A stretch of 64,000 nt of DNA from Pogonophryne albipinna (taxonomy: Eukaryota > Chordata > Actinopteri > Perciformes > Artedidraconidae), in assembly GCA_028583405.1 (NCBI GenBank), contig CM053256.1, forward strand, positions 9,241,210 to 9,305,209. Reading direction: 5' to 3'. The translations under genes were made by a program, and so were the position numbers. Below the pieces are notes generated by a model. It was given only the letters and a program-made list of their open reading frames with translations. It made no database searches and was not told the origin of the DNA. This document shows positions 43,891 through 56,508 of this stretch, in pieces. How positions within the stretch are numbered: the first letter of the stretch is position 1; each line of letters begins with the position of its first letter.

Positions 43891-46517
43891 CTGGAGGTCA
43901 TAGGCGGTGAAGAGCTGAAATTCAGACACTTCGCCTTTGCGTGCCGCCTTCTTCCTGAACAAGCTCAACAGCATGCCGATCCAACTCCGCGTAAAAGTGG
44001 TTCTTCAGGTTGAGGTTCGTTATCCTGTGAAACTCTGCACAAATATAAAATGACTATTTAATTCAGAGTACAATGTATATGTGGACTGAAGGCAGCAGAG
44101 ATAAACAGAAACATGACATGCAAAATCTGAGTAAACATGCCAAGTTATCAGTGACAAAGGCACACAAAATTATTATATAGTTATAATATCTAAATATTTT
44201 CACCTGTGACTCCATTGTCAAGGCAGGCCAGCGTTCCAGGATCTCTCCAACAGGTAGCTCATCATTGATGATCTCATTGCGCCGCAGGGCAAAGATAGTC
44301 TGCATTAACTTTGCAATCAAGGGATGGTTTTTATCTCTCATCTTAACACACCTAGCACCCCCCCCCCCCCCCCAAACGCAGCGCACCTACAGTGTAAGCC
44401 ACCACAGTTTCGCTGTTGCGAGGCTCCACTAGCACCACAGGCTCCCCCCTCCCCCCCCAAGCGCGTTACAGTTTCTCCACTGCTTACCAGGTTGAAGAAG
44501 CCCTTTATCTGCCAGTTGCTTCAGTTTCAGCCTAAAGACAAAAAACATTGAAGGTTAGCTGGGTTGCTAAGTTTTCACAAAATGATCAGAGAAACACTAT
44601 TTTCGAGCATAAAATGGCGGCAGGCGGCGCGCTTTCTTCTTTTGTTACCGCATGGATGTCTGGGCATGTTTTATTAACTTAGAGGCATAGAGGATTTACG
44701 TTAATTGTATCCACTAACGTTGTGCCACAACCGTGCGTTCTGCATCAGGGGATATGCAGGAATCCTGAAGTCAAATTTAATACCTTTTAAGACCTTTTTT
44801 AAGACCCTTTCCATACATTTTAAGACCTCATTGCTACTTCGAGTTCTAACCGGTTACATTGGCGACACACTTTACCTCACATTTACTATATTGATTGTAA
44901 GATAGCACAACTAAACAGAGTGCAGACAGACTACTGAAGCCTCCTCTCCACATGAACTTCAACCTCTCTGTGAAGGTCAGGTTTAATGCAGTATGCTGCT
45001 TTGTTGCTTCTGTACTCTGTGCTCTTTCATTCCAGTAAAACTCCTCAGAAATCATTAGAAACCAGTATTTGACCAATAAACAAAACTATTGACAAAACTT
45101 TGAACTATGAAATATATTAAACTTTGGTGAGCTTCAGCGGGGTAATGCCATATAGGAGCTCCCTCACAAATACCCAGGGGTTAAATTGGGCTGGGGCTGT
45201 CCGGGGCTAAGCCCGGCACATAGGACGATGCTCTGACATCATCACCCTCACACATTTGTCATATGTTTACAAAAAACGATATATATGTTAAGACTTTTCT
45301 CGTTCTTAATATAGACTATATTTAGGGTCGATATGGGTTGACCTTACTTTAAAATAGCAGATCTCTGTGACCGGATATAGTTTGGCTTAGACCCCGGCCC
45401 CACGAGGACGCATACAGTAAAACGCTTATGCAAACGCAAAAAAGTCTTCCGTTCACACGCATTCGATTCATGTCACACGCATTCGATTCATTAACGTGTC
45501 CATTCCATAGGTCCGTTCACACTAGAGTCTAGACCGCTGGAAATGCTGTAGTACATATGCCAGGCCTGTAAGTGGCGCTGCTGCCGCCACAAAATACACC
45601 AAAAGCAGCGAAGAAGACCCCGGAGCATGGTTGCCCTTCTGTTTATTCTCCGCGGTGGACGGCGTGTTCTCCTGCTGGATATCTCTCAGGTAGTCCACCA
45701 GCAGATAACCCCCCCGCCCCCCACAGAGCGGAGCAAGGCAACGAAACAAAGAAGCAGCATTTTATGGCACGCTATGCATGGGGCCACCTTGAGGGGGTTT
45801 CCCGACATGTTGTTTCAGTAAATTAAAGTGTGTTTCATGTTGTCGTTGCTGTGGACCTTCTTAATACCTTGGAAAATGCCGTTTAATACTTTTTAATACT
45901 TTTTAATAGCCTTAATTTTCGCTAAATTGATTTATCAACTTTTAATACTTCTTAAGACCCCGTGGACACCCTGTGCATATTTTGTAAAAGCAAGCTAACT
46001 TGAAACCCATTGTAAAATGAATAGTCTAGTATTTCAAGTTGGCTTGCTTTTACAAACATGCAGAATGCATGGTTGTGGTAATTGTAGTGGATGAAATGAA
46101 CTTAAATCCTCTATGCCTCTAAGTTAATAAAATATGACCATACATGCATACAGTAACAAAAGAGAAGAAAAAAAACTCCCGACATTTGCGATTCGAATTT
46201 TCCAGAGAACTTTTGCAACACAAACGTTCCACTTTGAGATATAACTTAAAGCAATATAAAATACTGTCTTACAGGTTTAAATCATTTTTCAAGTGAGGCA
46301 GATATTAAATCTAGGCTAGCTAACAAGAGCTCAAATCAAACTAACACACCATGCGACACAAAGAGCATTAGATGCAGAAATGAATAACAAATCATTTAAA
46401 GACTGTGCAAAGGCAAGACGTAACTTACCAGAGTAGCGCGGTCAAATTCCGGCAGTGAGACTCGAGGGCACGGTGGACAAAGTATACTTCTGGAAGTTTG
46501 AGTTTGAGTGATTTCAT
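43891..46517 (-). pseudogene. SAMD3-like gene fragment, copy B (decayed)
   Basis: The same four exon-like segments as copy A. The third exon begins after a lengthened C-run (44356-44372 on +). Its acceptor reads GCTAG then GTGTGTTAAG where copy A has TGTGTGTTAAG, one base shorter, so the join loses frame here as well as in exon 4. The RRNEII and LERWPAL motifs are unchanged. Confidence 0.5.
44746..45973. mobile_element. Block B copy of the inserted 1.2-kb DNA element
   Basis: CAGGG ends with a TGCAT direct repeat (44741-44745, 45974-45978), as in 38724-39944. It differs mainly by a C-run expansion near 45710-45722. Confidence 0.65.
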
Positions 46518-47457
46518 CCGAGAGGAGCTATAATGGCGGACTCAAATGAACGAACGCATGGGTGAGAGCAGCGCCATATAGACTGAGAGTTATGTCATCT
46601 CCGTTCACTCCAATGGACCACTTTTTTACAGCAATGGCGGATCGTGGAGCCTCTCAATCGTTCCCCGGAAGTTAGCGCCAAGGCTAGCAGAGCTATAGAG
46701 TTGCAGCATAATAGACCGTTCGTGACGGACTTTTAAAGGTAAGAAGAAGTTTAAAGATTTATATTGCGGATATTATCAGTACATCTGATTCAAATTAACA
46801 TGTGTATTAAAGGATGTCAGTGGATTATCCCTAAATTAGTAGATTTAGGGAACGTTTACAGATAACAGATCAAGCTAGGATACCGAATCAAGTTAGCAAC
46901 ACACGTTGAACAGCCTTTTAATTGTAAATTCCGTTCTCTTAATGTCATTTCGTCCAACATTGTTGAATTAGAGAAGAGGGGCTTCTAAACGGGATTGTAT
47001 GCGGGGGTGGAGGGAGTTAAATATTAGATTATTACCTGTCTGTATAATGTTGCAGCTCAGCTGATTTTGGATTGATGGCAAAGGGAGAGGGACTTAAGTG
47101 AGAGTGAAAACACAAGGCAATTTTAATACTACTGTTTTATATAAGTAAGCATACTAAACATGTATTCTATCACTGTATTATATAAGTAATCTTGTTAGTA
47201 ACCTACTGTATGGCAGGTGGAGGGGCAGTGATGTTACAGGTGGAGGAGCAAGACTGCAAGACTACAAACTCACAAGACAGGGAAATCGAAGTTTGTTCTC
47301 CAGAGAAGAGGTTGATTTCACTTCAATTTTTTCATATTTTCTAAAGATGTGGAAATGGCACAAAAAAAACTTGAGAGCTGTAACCAAGACAACTGTAACA
47401 ACATGAGTAGAGAGCCACCAAGGTTTTTCAAGTCCCTCTCTTACTCCATTTTGCCAA
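46518..47457. other. Block B middle part, no gene seen
   Basis: It matches 40489-41431. It stops at the empty-site position TTTTGCCA, where the LINE inserted. Confidence 0.6.
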
Positions 47458-48709
47458 GGCAAGGCAAGGCAAGGCAAGTTTATTTATATAGCACTTTTCA
47501 ACACAAGGCAATTCAAAGTGCTTTACAAAAAATGAAAGACATTAAGAAAATGGCATTTAAAATCAGTCATTAAAAAGAAAAGCAAATAAAATAAACATTA
47601 AAAGAAAAAAAAATACATGAATAAAAGTTACAGTGCAGTTTAAGATGTGAATAGTTCAATTAAAAGCAGCGACAAAAGAAAAGTCTTCAGCCTGGATTTA
47701 AAAGTAGTCAGAGTTGCAGCGGACCTGCAGGTTTCTGGGAGTTTGTTCCAGATATTTGGAGCATAATAACTGAACGCTGCTTCTCCATGTTTAGTTCTCA
47801 CTCTGGGGACCGAAAGCTGACCAGTCCCTGAAGACCTGAGAGATCTGGATGGTTCATAATTTAGCAGGAGGTCAGAAATGTATTTTGGGCCTAAACCATT
47901 CAGTGCTTTATAAACCAGCAGCAGTATTTTGAAATCTATTCTTTGACACACAGGAAGCCAGTGTAAAGACTTCAGAACAGGAGTGATGTGATCCACTTTC
48001 TTAGTGTTAGTGAGGACTCGAGCAGCGGCGTTCTGAATCAGCTGCAGCTTTCTAATAGATTTTTTAGTGAGACCTGTGAAGACACCATTGCAGTAGTCGA
48101 GTCTACTGAAGATAAAAGCATGGACAAGTTTTTCCAAATCCTGCTGTGACATTAGTCTTTTAATCCTAGATATGTTCTTTAGGTGATAGTAGGCTGATTT
48201 AGTAACTGTTTTAATATGACTGTTGAAACTCAGGTCAGAGTCCATGACTACACCTAGATTTCTGGCTTTATCTGTTGTTTTGAACATTGCAGACTGAAGC
48301 TCAGCGCTAACTTTTATACGTTCTGCCTTGGCTCCAAAAACCATTACCTCAGTTTTATCTTTGTTTAATTGGAGAAAGTTCTGACACATCCAGTCATTGA
48401 TTTGTTCAATGCACTTACTCAGTGTTTGAATTGGAGCATAGTCTCCTGGTGAAATTGTTACGTACATTTGTGTGTCATCCGCATAGCTATGGTAACTTAT
48501 TTTGTTGTTCTTCATTATCTGAGCCAGTGGTAGCATGTAGACGTTAAAGAGAAGAGGCCCCAAGATGGAGCCTTGAGGTACCCCACATGTCATATTTGTC
48601 AACTCAGATGTGTATTTACCTATAGAAACAAAGTTGTTTCTGTCCTTTAAGTAGGATTCAAACCAATTTAGAACTGTTTCCGAACCCAACCCAACTGTTT
48701 CCGAACCCA
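47458..48709 (-). mobile_element. L2-type LINE, 5'-truncated, long uninterrupted RT frame
   Basis: Same family as 20938-22390 but unbroken from about 48670 to the stop at 47640 (~345 codons). Visible motifs are VPQGSILGPLLF, YADDTQMYV, RLDYCNGVFTGL, IQNAAARVLTNTKK and PVCQRIDFKILLLVYKALNG. The 3' end is a TGCC-repeat tail (GGCAAGGCAAGG on +). The homologous place in block A (41427-41440, TTTTGCCAACCCAAAC) is the empty site. At the 5' junction a 21-bp piece containing GTTTCCGAACCCAACCCA is present twice. The endonuclease and N-terminal RT are missing, so the copy is dead on arrival but young. Confidence 0.92.
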
Positions 48710-49603
48710 ACCCAAACTTCCAGGTACATGACGGGACACCTTGCTTGTTTTTGTTGTTTGCGCTCCTCTGGCTGGCTGCTGGCAGGTGGAGGGCAGTGAT
48801 CCCTTCCCTTCTTCCCTCAATCTTTTAGACTAATGTAAGTAGAAGACATGGCAGTGTAAATGTTCGAACATTTAAAATATTATACCACTTAAAAATAAGA
48901 AATATTACTTTTGTTACTAAGAGTTCATACTTATTATACCTGTGTCACCTTTCACACTATCGCTGTGATCATGAGCTATGGGCTTTGTAGTGGTGCAGGG
49001 GCCCTTCTCTTTTTGACAACAGGGCGATGCACGAAGATGGTGGGTATAGCCTCTGCTCTCAGCCTAGTCTTGCCCTTTTTTGTCTTGACAAACTGGTCTG
49101 CATCAAAATGTGCCTGCGGAGTGACTTGAGGTTACTTCACACACAGAACAACTCAGTTTTGTTTGCCCACATACATATTCCATAGTGGTTGAATACACAG
49201 TATTAGGAAACACTTTATACTTACTGGACATGTTGTATATAAAATATGACCAAGAATGTGAGACAACTTTATAGAAATTCATATCACATCTGTTACTGAT
49301 GCCATTTATCATACTTTGTTAAACTCACAAATAATAAAGTTCCATAACTTCAGTTGGGAACAGAGACCACACCTTCTCTCCCCAAGGCAATTTCCCATCC
49401 AATAGGTGTGCTATATAGGTATGTATAACCCTTTCTCCTGTCGGTTACTCCCTCTTTCAGCACAAGAACCAGAGGGGGATTCAATGGAGCCTGAATACCT
49501 GCACTGAGACCCTCACCCTGCACCCTGAGTCTCAACTCAGTGTTTTTCAAGCCTTTCCCTGTTTTTTTGTATTAAACAAAATATTAAGCTTTCCCAATGG
49601 TGT
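48710..49603. other. Block B right part, no confident gene
   Basis: It matches 41432-42322. The preserved short frame at 48911-49129 differs from its block A twin by one residue, which reflects recent duplication and not selection. Confidence 0.5.
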
Positions 49604-50231
49604 AGAGGGATTTGTATTCCTTAATAATATTCATAAACTTAACCATGTTGTAGTTTGAGAAAGGCTAAACCATATCAAAGAATACATTTATTAACTACAT
49701 TATCTCATTTAGCTGTAGCTTTTATAAACAACAAAAAATACGTATTGTTCAGTCGTTGAACCAGGGACCCTGCGGTCGTGAGTCAACTGCTTTCCAGCTG
49801 AGCCACAGCACACACACTAAATCTCACTGAAAACACTGCAACATATTATTCCTGTATTTATTCATTTATTTGTTCATGTTTTTATTCCTACATTTATTTA
49901 TGCTTGTATCCATTTATACTTATGACATGTTCCCACCTCTATATAAGTGAGGGTCTGAGCTCTCTTGATTCCATCGTGTCACCGAGCCCGGGTACAGGAG
50001 GGGTAATATGATTCTTAGTATACATCCATGGGTATTATGAGCGTTGTGGTTCAACCGATCTGAATCGCTTCCTGAAGCAGTCACGTGGTATCGACAGGCA
50101 GCGAGGCTTCGTTTGTCATCGATGACGTCACTGGCCCAAAACGATACAAGCCTCGATACATGCTTCACAAAAAGCTTCGGGGATTACTCGACACACGCGC
50201 CGAAGCCTCGGCGCAATACGTAACATCACTA
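49604..50231 (-). mobile_element. Truncated hAT MITE, block B copy
   Basis: Same truncated element as 42323-42950, ending CATCACTA then GCCATACC. Confidence 0.85.
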
Positions 50232-50818
50232 GCCATACCTATATAAAACATGTCTGTGAAGTTTTTTTTATTTCAAAATACCAAACAGATCATGCATTTT
50301 AGCCATGCCTCATTTCACTCTATTTGCTCTTTCCAGCCCTGTTTTTGCAAGGGCTGATTCTGCTTTTGTGGCAGACTACAGCGCCACTTACAGGCCTGGC
50401 ATATGTACTACAGTGTCTCCAGCGCTTTCGAGTGGCAATGGCTGTGGCCCAACCCCCCATTCCGCTGATAGGTGGAGAGTTGTCCATATAGGCGGAGCAC
50501 CCCTTTTCTGACGTCAGAAAAATTCAAATCTGTATCAGCTCCGTTGCAGCCCCATTTTTAGAGATTTGGGTATGGAGGAAAAGAGAGAGGGTTGTGTTTT
50601 CTGACACTTGGTGAGTTCCCTGACACACCGGGGACACACATATTTGTGTATAAAAGACGTACAAAAGTGTATTTTGCATGATAGGTCCCCTTTAAAGCAT
50701 CACGTTGTGGCTTCAGCAGTCAGTTTCCTCTCCCTTTTTCTCTCGCCCGGTTGTTTTTGTGTTTTGTTACTTCCCTTTGTACCCGTATTTTAGGAGGGAA
50801 TGTAACCGGTTGACACAC
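50232..50818. mobile_element. Right part of the CTTTAAAG MITE and of the solo LTR
   Basis: It matches 32594-33176, including the MITE end GCATGATAGGTCCCC with TTTAAAG and the LTR end GGGAATGTAACCGGTTGACA. This makes the following S100 unit a duplicate of the copy 3/copy 4 interval, later cut by the retrovirus. Confidence 0.82.
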
Positions 50819-51582
50819 TGTAGTGGCAAACTTTATATCTATGTAGGTTAAAACCCTATATGTAATGCAGACGTTATATTTTAACTGTATGGTCACATCA
50901 TTTGCAGCAGTTCCTCGAAATGATGTGTTTTGGCTCTATAACCCTTTTTACACTCATAGCAGTTTTCAGATAATATGTATTTTAGCCTACAACCTCTGTC
51001 AGCACTTACAACAGTTCCCCTAAGGATGTACTGACACTCATGACCTTTAAAAACGAAGGAGTAAGGTCTGGGTGATGTGTTCTAGGTCATGTCCTTTGTC
51101 TGCTTTGTGATTGACACTTTAAGGTCACCTAAGGTCTGAACTTTATGAGGGACCGGGGTGCCAAGCACAGGGCAATGGGCAAGTTCCTGTTAGCTTCCCT
51201 GTCCCATACTTAAGTTCCCCATTTCTTGTCTCCTCCATCTGCTGCTGACAAAGTTTCTTCACTTCCCCTGTTGAACAAGTTCCTAGTTTAATCTATTAGT
51301 GATTGACAGTTTCTGTTCCTTTGGAAATCTTATCTCTCCTGCCAGGGCCCTCCTTTCGATAAGTGACGGAATGTTGTTGAACTGACAAGATCCTACATAA
51401 CCTGTATGCATTTTCTACTCTGCGCGCACTCTTTCAGAATACTCTGTACTCTGTGAGACCTGTGTCTTCGAAGCTTCGAATAAATAACCAGAAAGACAAC
51501 TCTGCTTGTTTCACCATTTATTGTTGATCATTCTGACTTATGTATCTCCACAGTATTGATTGGGTCTAATATTTCCATAACA
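50819..51582 (+). mobile_element. Endogenous retrovirus 5' LTR (764 bp)
   Basis: It begins TGTAGTGGCAAAC and ends TTTCCATAACA, TG...CA form. A 4-bp target duplication ACAC lies at 50815-50818 and again after the 3' LTR at 59979-59982. The sister spacers (33168-33185, TTGACACACCCAC) show the empty site. An AATAAA lies near 51480, in the region shared with the 3' LTR, fitting R. The TATA box was not identified. Confidence 0.9.
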
Positions 51583-51585
51583 AAT

Positions 51586-51603
51586 TGGCGTTGTCGGCAG
51601 GAT
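51586..51603 (+). other. Primer binding site, serine-tRNA-like
   Basis: TGGCGTTGTCGGCAGGAT starts 3 nt after the LTR. By memory it complements the 3' end of a vertebrate serine tRNA at 17 of 18 positions. The assignment needs a tRNA comparison. Confidence 0.65.
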
Positions 51604-51996
51604 CTCTGCAAGTTCGATTGGGGACACCTGCGGACGCTGGTGGTCGCGCTCCGGGATCCTCGGATCCTCCTCTACCTCGACAGAAACCGTACGGGACGAG
51701 AGGACCAGCGCCGGGGTGGAAACCGATTGACTTCACGAGATCCAACGAACTCAAAAGGCTTTCAATACTCGGTGAGATGTACAGTGTCTAAATTGTTTAA
51801 AGTTAAACGTAATTAAACTCCATGACATTTATGAGAGGGGACCGCTCGAAAGTAGGATATTTGATAATATCCAATCGTAGCCTGGGATTACGATCAGTCT
51901 TTGTGTGATTTCTACTGAGGAACAAATATCACATCACCGACGGGTGAAAAATAGTGTTTGATAACACGGGGTGTTTAGAGTAAACACTTAGAGACT

Positions 51997-52976
51997 TTGT
52001 TATGGGAGCAAAGCAGAACGGGGGGCCTGGTACATCCTCCTGAGGGTCCGATTGTAGATGTCATGCGAGCCAAACACGGTGAAAGCAGTCTGTCTAAATT
52101 AAACATATGGACGGAAATGTTCGGATTTCCAAAGGAAGGTTCTTTTAGTAAGATAAAAATCCAAAACCTAAAGAATAAATTACAGGAACATGAGGATGGA
52201 ATGAAGAGTAAAAATACAATTAAAATAAAAGACCTAGAGGAGCTGAACACTCACAGAAAGTGTTTAAAATACTGGGAGGATGAAGCAGAATGCCGTGAAA
52301 GGAGGCAGTTGGCCTCGGCAATAAAGAAAATCTTAAGGTTGAAGATGAATGTGAAGAAAAGAAGGAAAATAAATTATTTCCAAAACCATGTAAAACCCAG
52401 ACATCTCTGTGTCCTTCCATTGCAGGCCTGGATGACCTCTCCTCGACTGGGTATCCTTTCCCTCCCCCGGGGTACAACCCTGGCAATCCGGCTGGTCCAC
52501 CTCAACCACCTCCCCCGCCACTACAAGCCCCAGCCATGCAGTCAACAGACTCCCCGTCAACTCCAAGCTCGTCCACCCCCACCAGGCCCAAGTATTCCGG
52601 GACAACAGCGGGATAAACAAACCCGATGCCCTAGGAGACCAAGCAGGCGTTTAGGAGACACACCTCAGTAATGCCTTCCTCAACGGACTCACAGCCACAG
52701 CGCAAGCCGCGCAGAATGCTGGCCGCTCACAATACAGAGGGAGAGGCAGAGGAGGTTTTCCGAGGCAGAGGACGAGAAGCAAGACCTTCAAACGACGAAA
52801 GATGTTTCAAGTGTGGCAGTGTTGAACATTGGATTCTGGGACTGCCCACAGAACACTGGCAGCGGAGGCAGAGGGGGACAGCAAGGACGGGGCCATTCAC
52901 AATCAGACTGACCTACACCAGATGGGGAGGAAGGGGCCCAATCGAGCGAGACGGAAATTCAGCCTGCAGTATCTGA
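51997..52976 (+). pseudogene. gag: Retroviral gag remnant
   Basis: The first ~125 residues of the frame opening near 51997 look like the N-terminal (matrix-side) part. A proline-rich region follows at 52430-52600, but in a different frame. An arginine/glycine-rich patch (about 52735-52790) and a zinc-knuckle beginning CFKCGSVEHW (52802-52840) come next; the knuckle lacks its last cysteine because of a one-base shift inside it. Only ~330 codons of DNA remain, so the capsid region seems deleted between the proline-rich part and the basic patch. Gag would form the viral core. This copy cannot encode a working one. Confidence 0.75.
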
Positions 52977-53113
52977 CCAGGGAAGTGATAACACACACAC
53001 ACACATCATACAGGCTATTGAGAAATTGGAAGATTTAGAGAAAATGTCTGTAATTGAAAATGGTACATATCTGAAATATTTTTAAAAAAAATCCCACACT
53101 TACTTTAGCTATT

Positions 53114-53575
53114 ATGGGTGTTAATGTTACATTTCTGGTTGATTCTGGGGCAACCCACTCGGTTGTAAAAAGGGCAGATTTGCCAGATTGCAAATTTAGT
53201 TGCAGATTTATTCACTCAATAGGAGCGGCTGGGGTAACTGTAAAGGAGAAGTTTTCTATACCGCTTCAGTGCAAAGATAACGGTGATGACAGTCATCCAT
53301 TTCCCACATCAGTCAAACACAGTTTCCTCTTATCATCAGTCTGCCCGATAAATTTACTGGGCAGAGATCTGATTCTCCGGTTCGGCTTAGACCTCATTTC
53401 CACAAATGAGGGTCTTAAAGCCCGACGGCCATCTCCAGCGATGGTGCAAAACCCCACTGTGGATGATAAAGAACTGTTGAGTGTGTATCAATGGCTGCTG
53501 ACATATCCTGACAGCGTGTTTTTCCACCTGCTGTGTTTATGGAAACTTCTCATTTGCATTGTACTGCTAAAGTGA
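53114..53575 (+). pseudogene. pro: Retroviral aspartic protease region
   Basis: The frame contains the retropepsin catalytic triad LVDSGATHS and, ~75 residues on, NLLGRDLI, the GRD signature typical of the family. The domain spans roughly residues 1-95 of the frame. Sequence continues into the pol linker, and the frame stops at 53575 with pol continuing in another frame. The enzyme would cleave Gag-Pol. Confidence 0.85.
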
Positions 53576-55316
53576 TTAATGAACCGTGTAAAAGCTTTGA
53601 TGAGAGTTTCCTGCTGGAATGTCTGAATGATGAGATCATGCTTAAAACTATGTATTGGGATTCACTGTGTAGCGCCATCTCTGTTACACTCACACCCGCA
53701 CAACACAAGCTGTATCAAATCCCAGGGGCGGTCCCACACATTTCACTAGCCAGGGGGCCCACTGATAGATGGAGGGATTTGGGTCCAATCGTTAAAGACT
53801 GGGAATCTAGTACTGATTGGACTAGCACAGACGACCCATTGATTGAGTTTTCCCCAGTACATGAAGTACAACATTAACTGGCCAGTTCATGTACTACGTT
53901 CTCTGATCCTCACAGACAATGATGATTATGTTAACCCGTCCGGCTCGGAGTTCTCATTTTTCAGTCATATTTCTGAGCTCCCTGACGCGCTAAAAACAGT
54001 GCCTCAGACACTGTGGGCAGCACACAAATATGACGTAGGATTGATTCGCTCTGCGGAACCGGTAGTTATCACTCCTAAGTCCACTTTCCGTCCAAATCAA
54101 CCCCAGTACCCATTGAAACGTGAAGCTGTTGATGGCATTCGGCCCCTTGTCTCTGCTTAAACAAGGGGTCATTATTCCGTGTAAAGATTCCCCGTACGCA
54201 CTCCAGTGTTTCCTGTCAAAAAGATCAGAGACAAACCTCCTGACGAGTGGAGATTTGTCCAGGATTTACGAGCTGTGAATGCAGCAGTGCATGCCCGAGC
54301 GCCGCTCGTCCCAAATCCTTATCTGATTCTTTCCCAAGTTCCAGCCTCTGCAGCATTCTTTACTGTCATAGACCTCTCAAATGCATTTTTCAGTGTTCCT
54401 GTACACAAAGACAGTCAGTTCTGGTTTGCATTTGAATATGATGGTAAACCTTACACATTCACACGTTTGTGTCAAGGCTACTGTGAATCTCCTACTGTGT
54501 ACAACCAGGCATTGTGTACAAGTTTGGTCTCTCTCCAAGTTTCTAAAGGCATGGCTCTCATACAGTATGTTGATGATCTTATGATTTGCGCACCCACAGC
54601 AGAACAGTGTGAAACCGACACCATTGCTTTGTTAATGCACCTCGCAGCCGAGGGCCACAAAGCCAGTTTGTCAAAACTCCAATATGTACAAAAAACAGTT
54701 ACATTTTTGGGTCATGTCATTTCAGGAGAGGGGAAAGCGCTTTCAGATAAGCGTATTGCATCATTGGCTGCTCTGCCAAAACCTGTCACTAAGCGACAGA
54801 TGATGTCATTTTTGGGGATGTGCTCATATTGCAGGTCATTCATTCCAAACTATTCTCCAATCGAGTTGCCACTGCGTACAATTATGCATGTCAATGGTTT
54901 GAAACCTACAGATCACCTCATATGGACACCTGAAGCCAATGAAGCCTTAATGAAGCCTTCATTAAAATGAAGCTGGCTCTTCAATCCTCACCAACATTAG
55001 GCCTACCTGATCACACTAAACCTTTCACTCAGGCAGTGGATGAACGACATGGGTGTATGACCTCAGTTCTCCTTCAAGATCATGGGGGAAAACAAAGGCC
55101 TGTGGCCTATTTCTCCTCCAAGCTAGATCCTGTGGCTGCTGGTCTGCCTAAATGTCTCCGTGCAGTGGCTGCTGCTGAGAAAGCGCTCAACTCCTCACGG
55201 GACATTGTGACATATGCACCTTTGACCCTGTTAGTGCCACATGCTGTTTCTCTCATCCTCTGTGAGCAGAGAACATCACACCTCTCTGCTGCACGATACC
55301 TTAGGTATCACTTGGA
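53576..55316 (+). pseudogene. pol: Retroviral reverse transcriptase, broken into several frames
   Basis: The N-terminal linker and fingers are spread over two frames (53533-53877 and 53843-54160). The palm lies in 54206-54970 with WRFVQDLRAVN, FFTVIDLSNAFFSVPV, CQGYCESPTVYNQAL and the catalytic YVDD. KTVTFLGHVIS and MMSFLGMCSYCRSFI follow, ending at a stop near 54970. The connection domain continues from 54967 in another frame (VAYFSSKLDPVAAGLP). The motifs are of the gamma/epsilon-retrovirus kind. At least three frame changes are visible. The connection is cut off at 55316 by a DNA transposon. Confidence 0.88.
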
Positions 55317-56508
55317 CAGGGCCGGACTGGGACAATAAGTCAGGCCGGGAATTATACACCCAGCCAGGCCACTACCAGTTTTTTGTGCCATTTTGCTGGA
55401 TTTATTTGTCAATTTTTACAGCGTTGCTGCCCGTAGTGATAGCCCTCTAAATCTACTACCCAAAAATAAAACATATGGACATGGGTTACTTTAAAAAAAA
55501 AAATGCAAATCTATTTAGGAACCTATGTGAACATATTTTAAGTGGGGGTGGACCCCAAATCCTATAGGGGGGTCCGGGGGCATGCCCCCCCGGTAAGATT
55601 TTTTTAAATTTAAATGCATCAATCTGGTGCATTTTGAGGGGGAAATAAAGAGACTACACCCATATGAAACATAACTGTATACATTTAAATAATCATAAAA
55701 TCATAAAAACATGGCCATAACCAATAACATACCATATCCAATATGAAAAAACATTGAAACTTGTTTATTTATTTGTTTTTGGTTCATTTATAGTTGCGAG
55801 TGTGTCTGTGCTCCTGAACCAGCCTCACCTGTCTCCCTCCTCTCCCCCTGCTCCTCTTTGAGGCAGAAGCAAAGAATAGTTTTAGCTCTCAACAAGTTTT
55901 AATAGTTTATCTTGCCTTTTTTCACCTAGTTAACGTTTTTTTTTTTTTATTATTATTCATGCATATTTTACTAATCACTCCCCCCTCAAATGGAAATATG
56001 TGTTTACATAAATGGTGACCAAACCGTTTGAGACCCACAGAGATAACTTAGACTAAGTTAACTATCTAAACACTCAGAGAGTCCTTTACCTCAACTGAGC
56101 TGTAGTTATCAGTCTCTCAGTCTGACTGCCTGGAGAGGACTCTCCCCCCACCTTGTTGTTGAAAAAGCTCCTTATATCCGTTAGCGCAGCTAGCATCAGA
56201 TGCTAACAACAACAATACACGTAACCGGTGCGCGCGCTTTATCTCACTCGCTCGCGCCACACACACCCTCCTGAGCTTGAATGACACACATCGAGGGCAT
56301 TAGTATGATCTGTAGGAAAGTGGCCATGTGGGCAGGCCACATCATGTTGACAGCCAGTCACCCTCTGTGAGGCAGAGTCAGACCCACATTTGCGCAGCGT
56401 TGCGTTCACAATACATACATCAAAGAAAAATCCTCAGGCCAGCAGGCCACTTAACAGGCCAGGCCATCGGGAAACCTCCCGGTCCTCCCGATGGCCAGTC
56501 CGGGCCTG
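55317..56508. mobile_element. hAT-like DNA element inserted in pol
   Basis: The ends CAGGGCCGGACTGGGAC and, on the complement, CAGGCCCGGACTGGCC match closely. The flanks CACTTGGA and CTGTTGGA agree at 6 of 8 positions, a decayed 8-bp duplication. GGCCAG/CAGGCC motifs are frequent near both ends and a poly-T tract lies near 55940. No transposase frame. The retroviral pol frame resumes on the right. Confidence 0.8.

Larger units (their letters stand above)
43831..50250. repeat. Duplicated block B
   Basis: This is the second copy of 37811-42975, enlarged by the L2 LINE at 47458-48709. It continues past the hAT remnant into the LTR/MITE right part (50232-50818). Confidence 0.88.
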
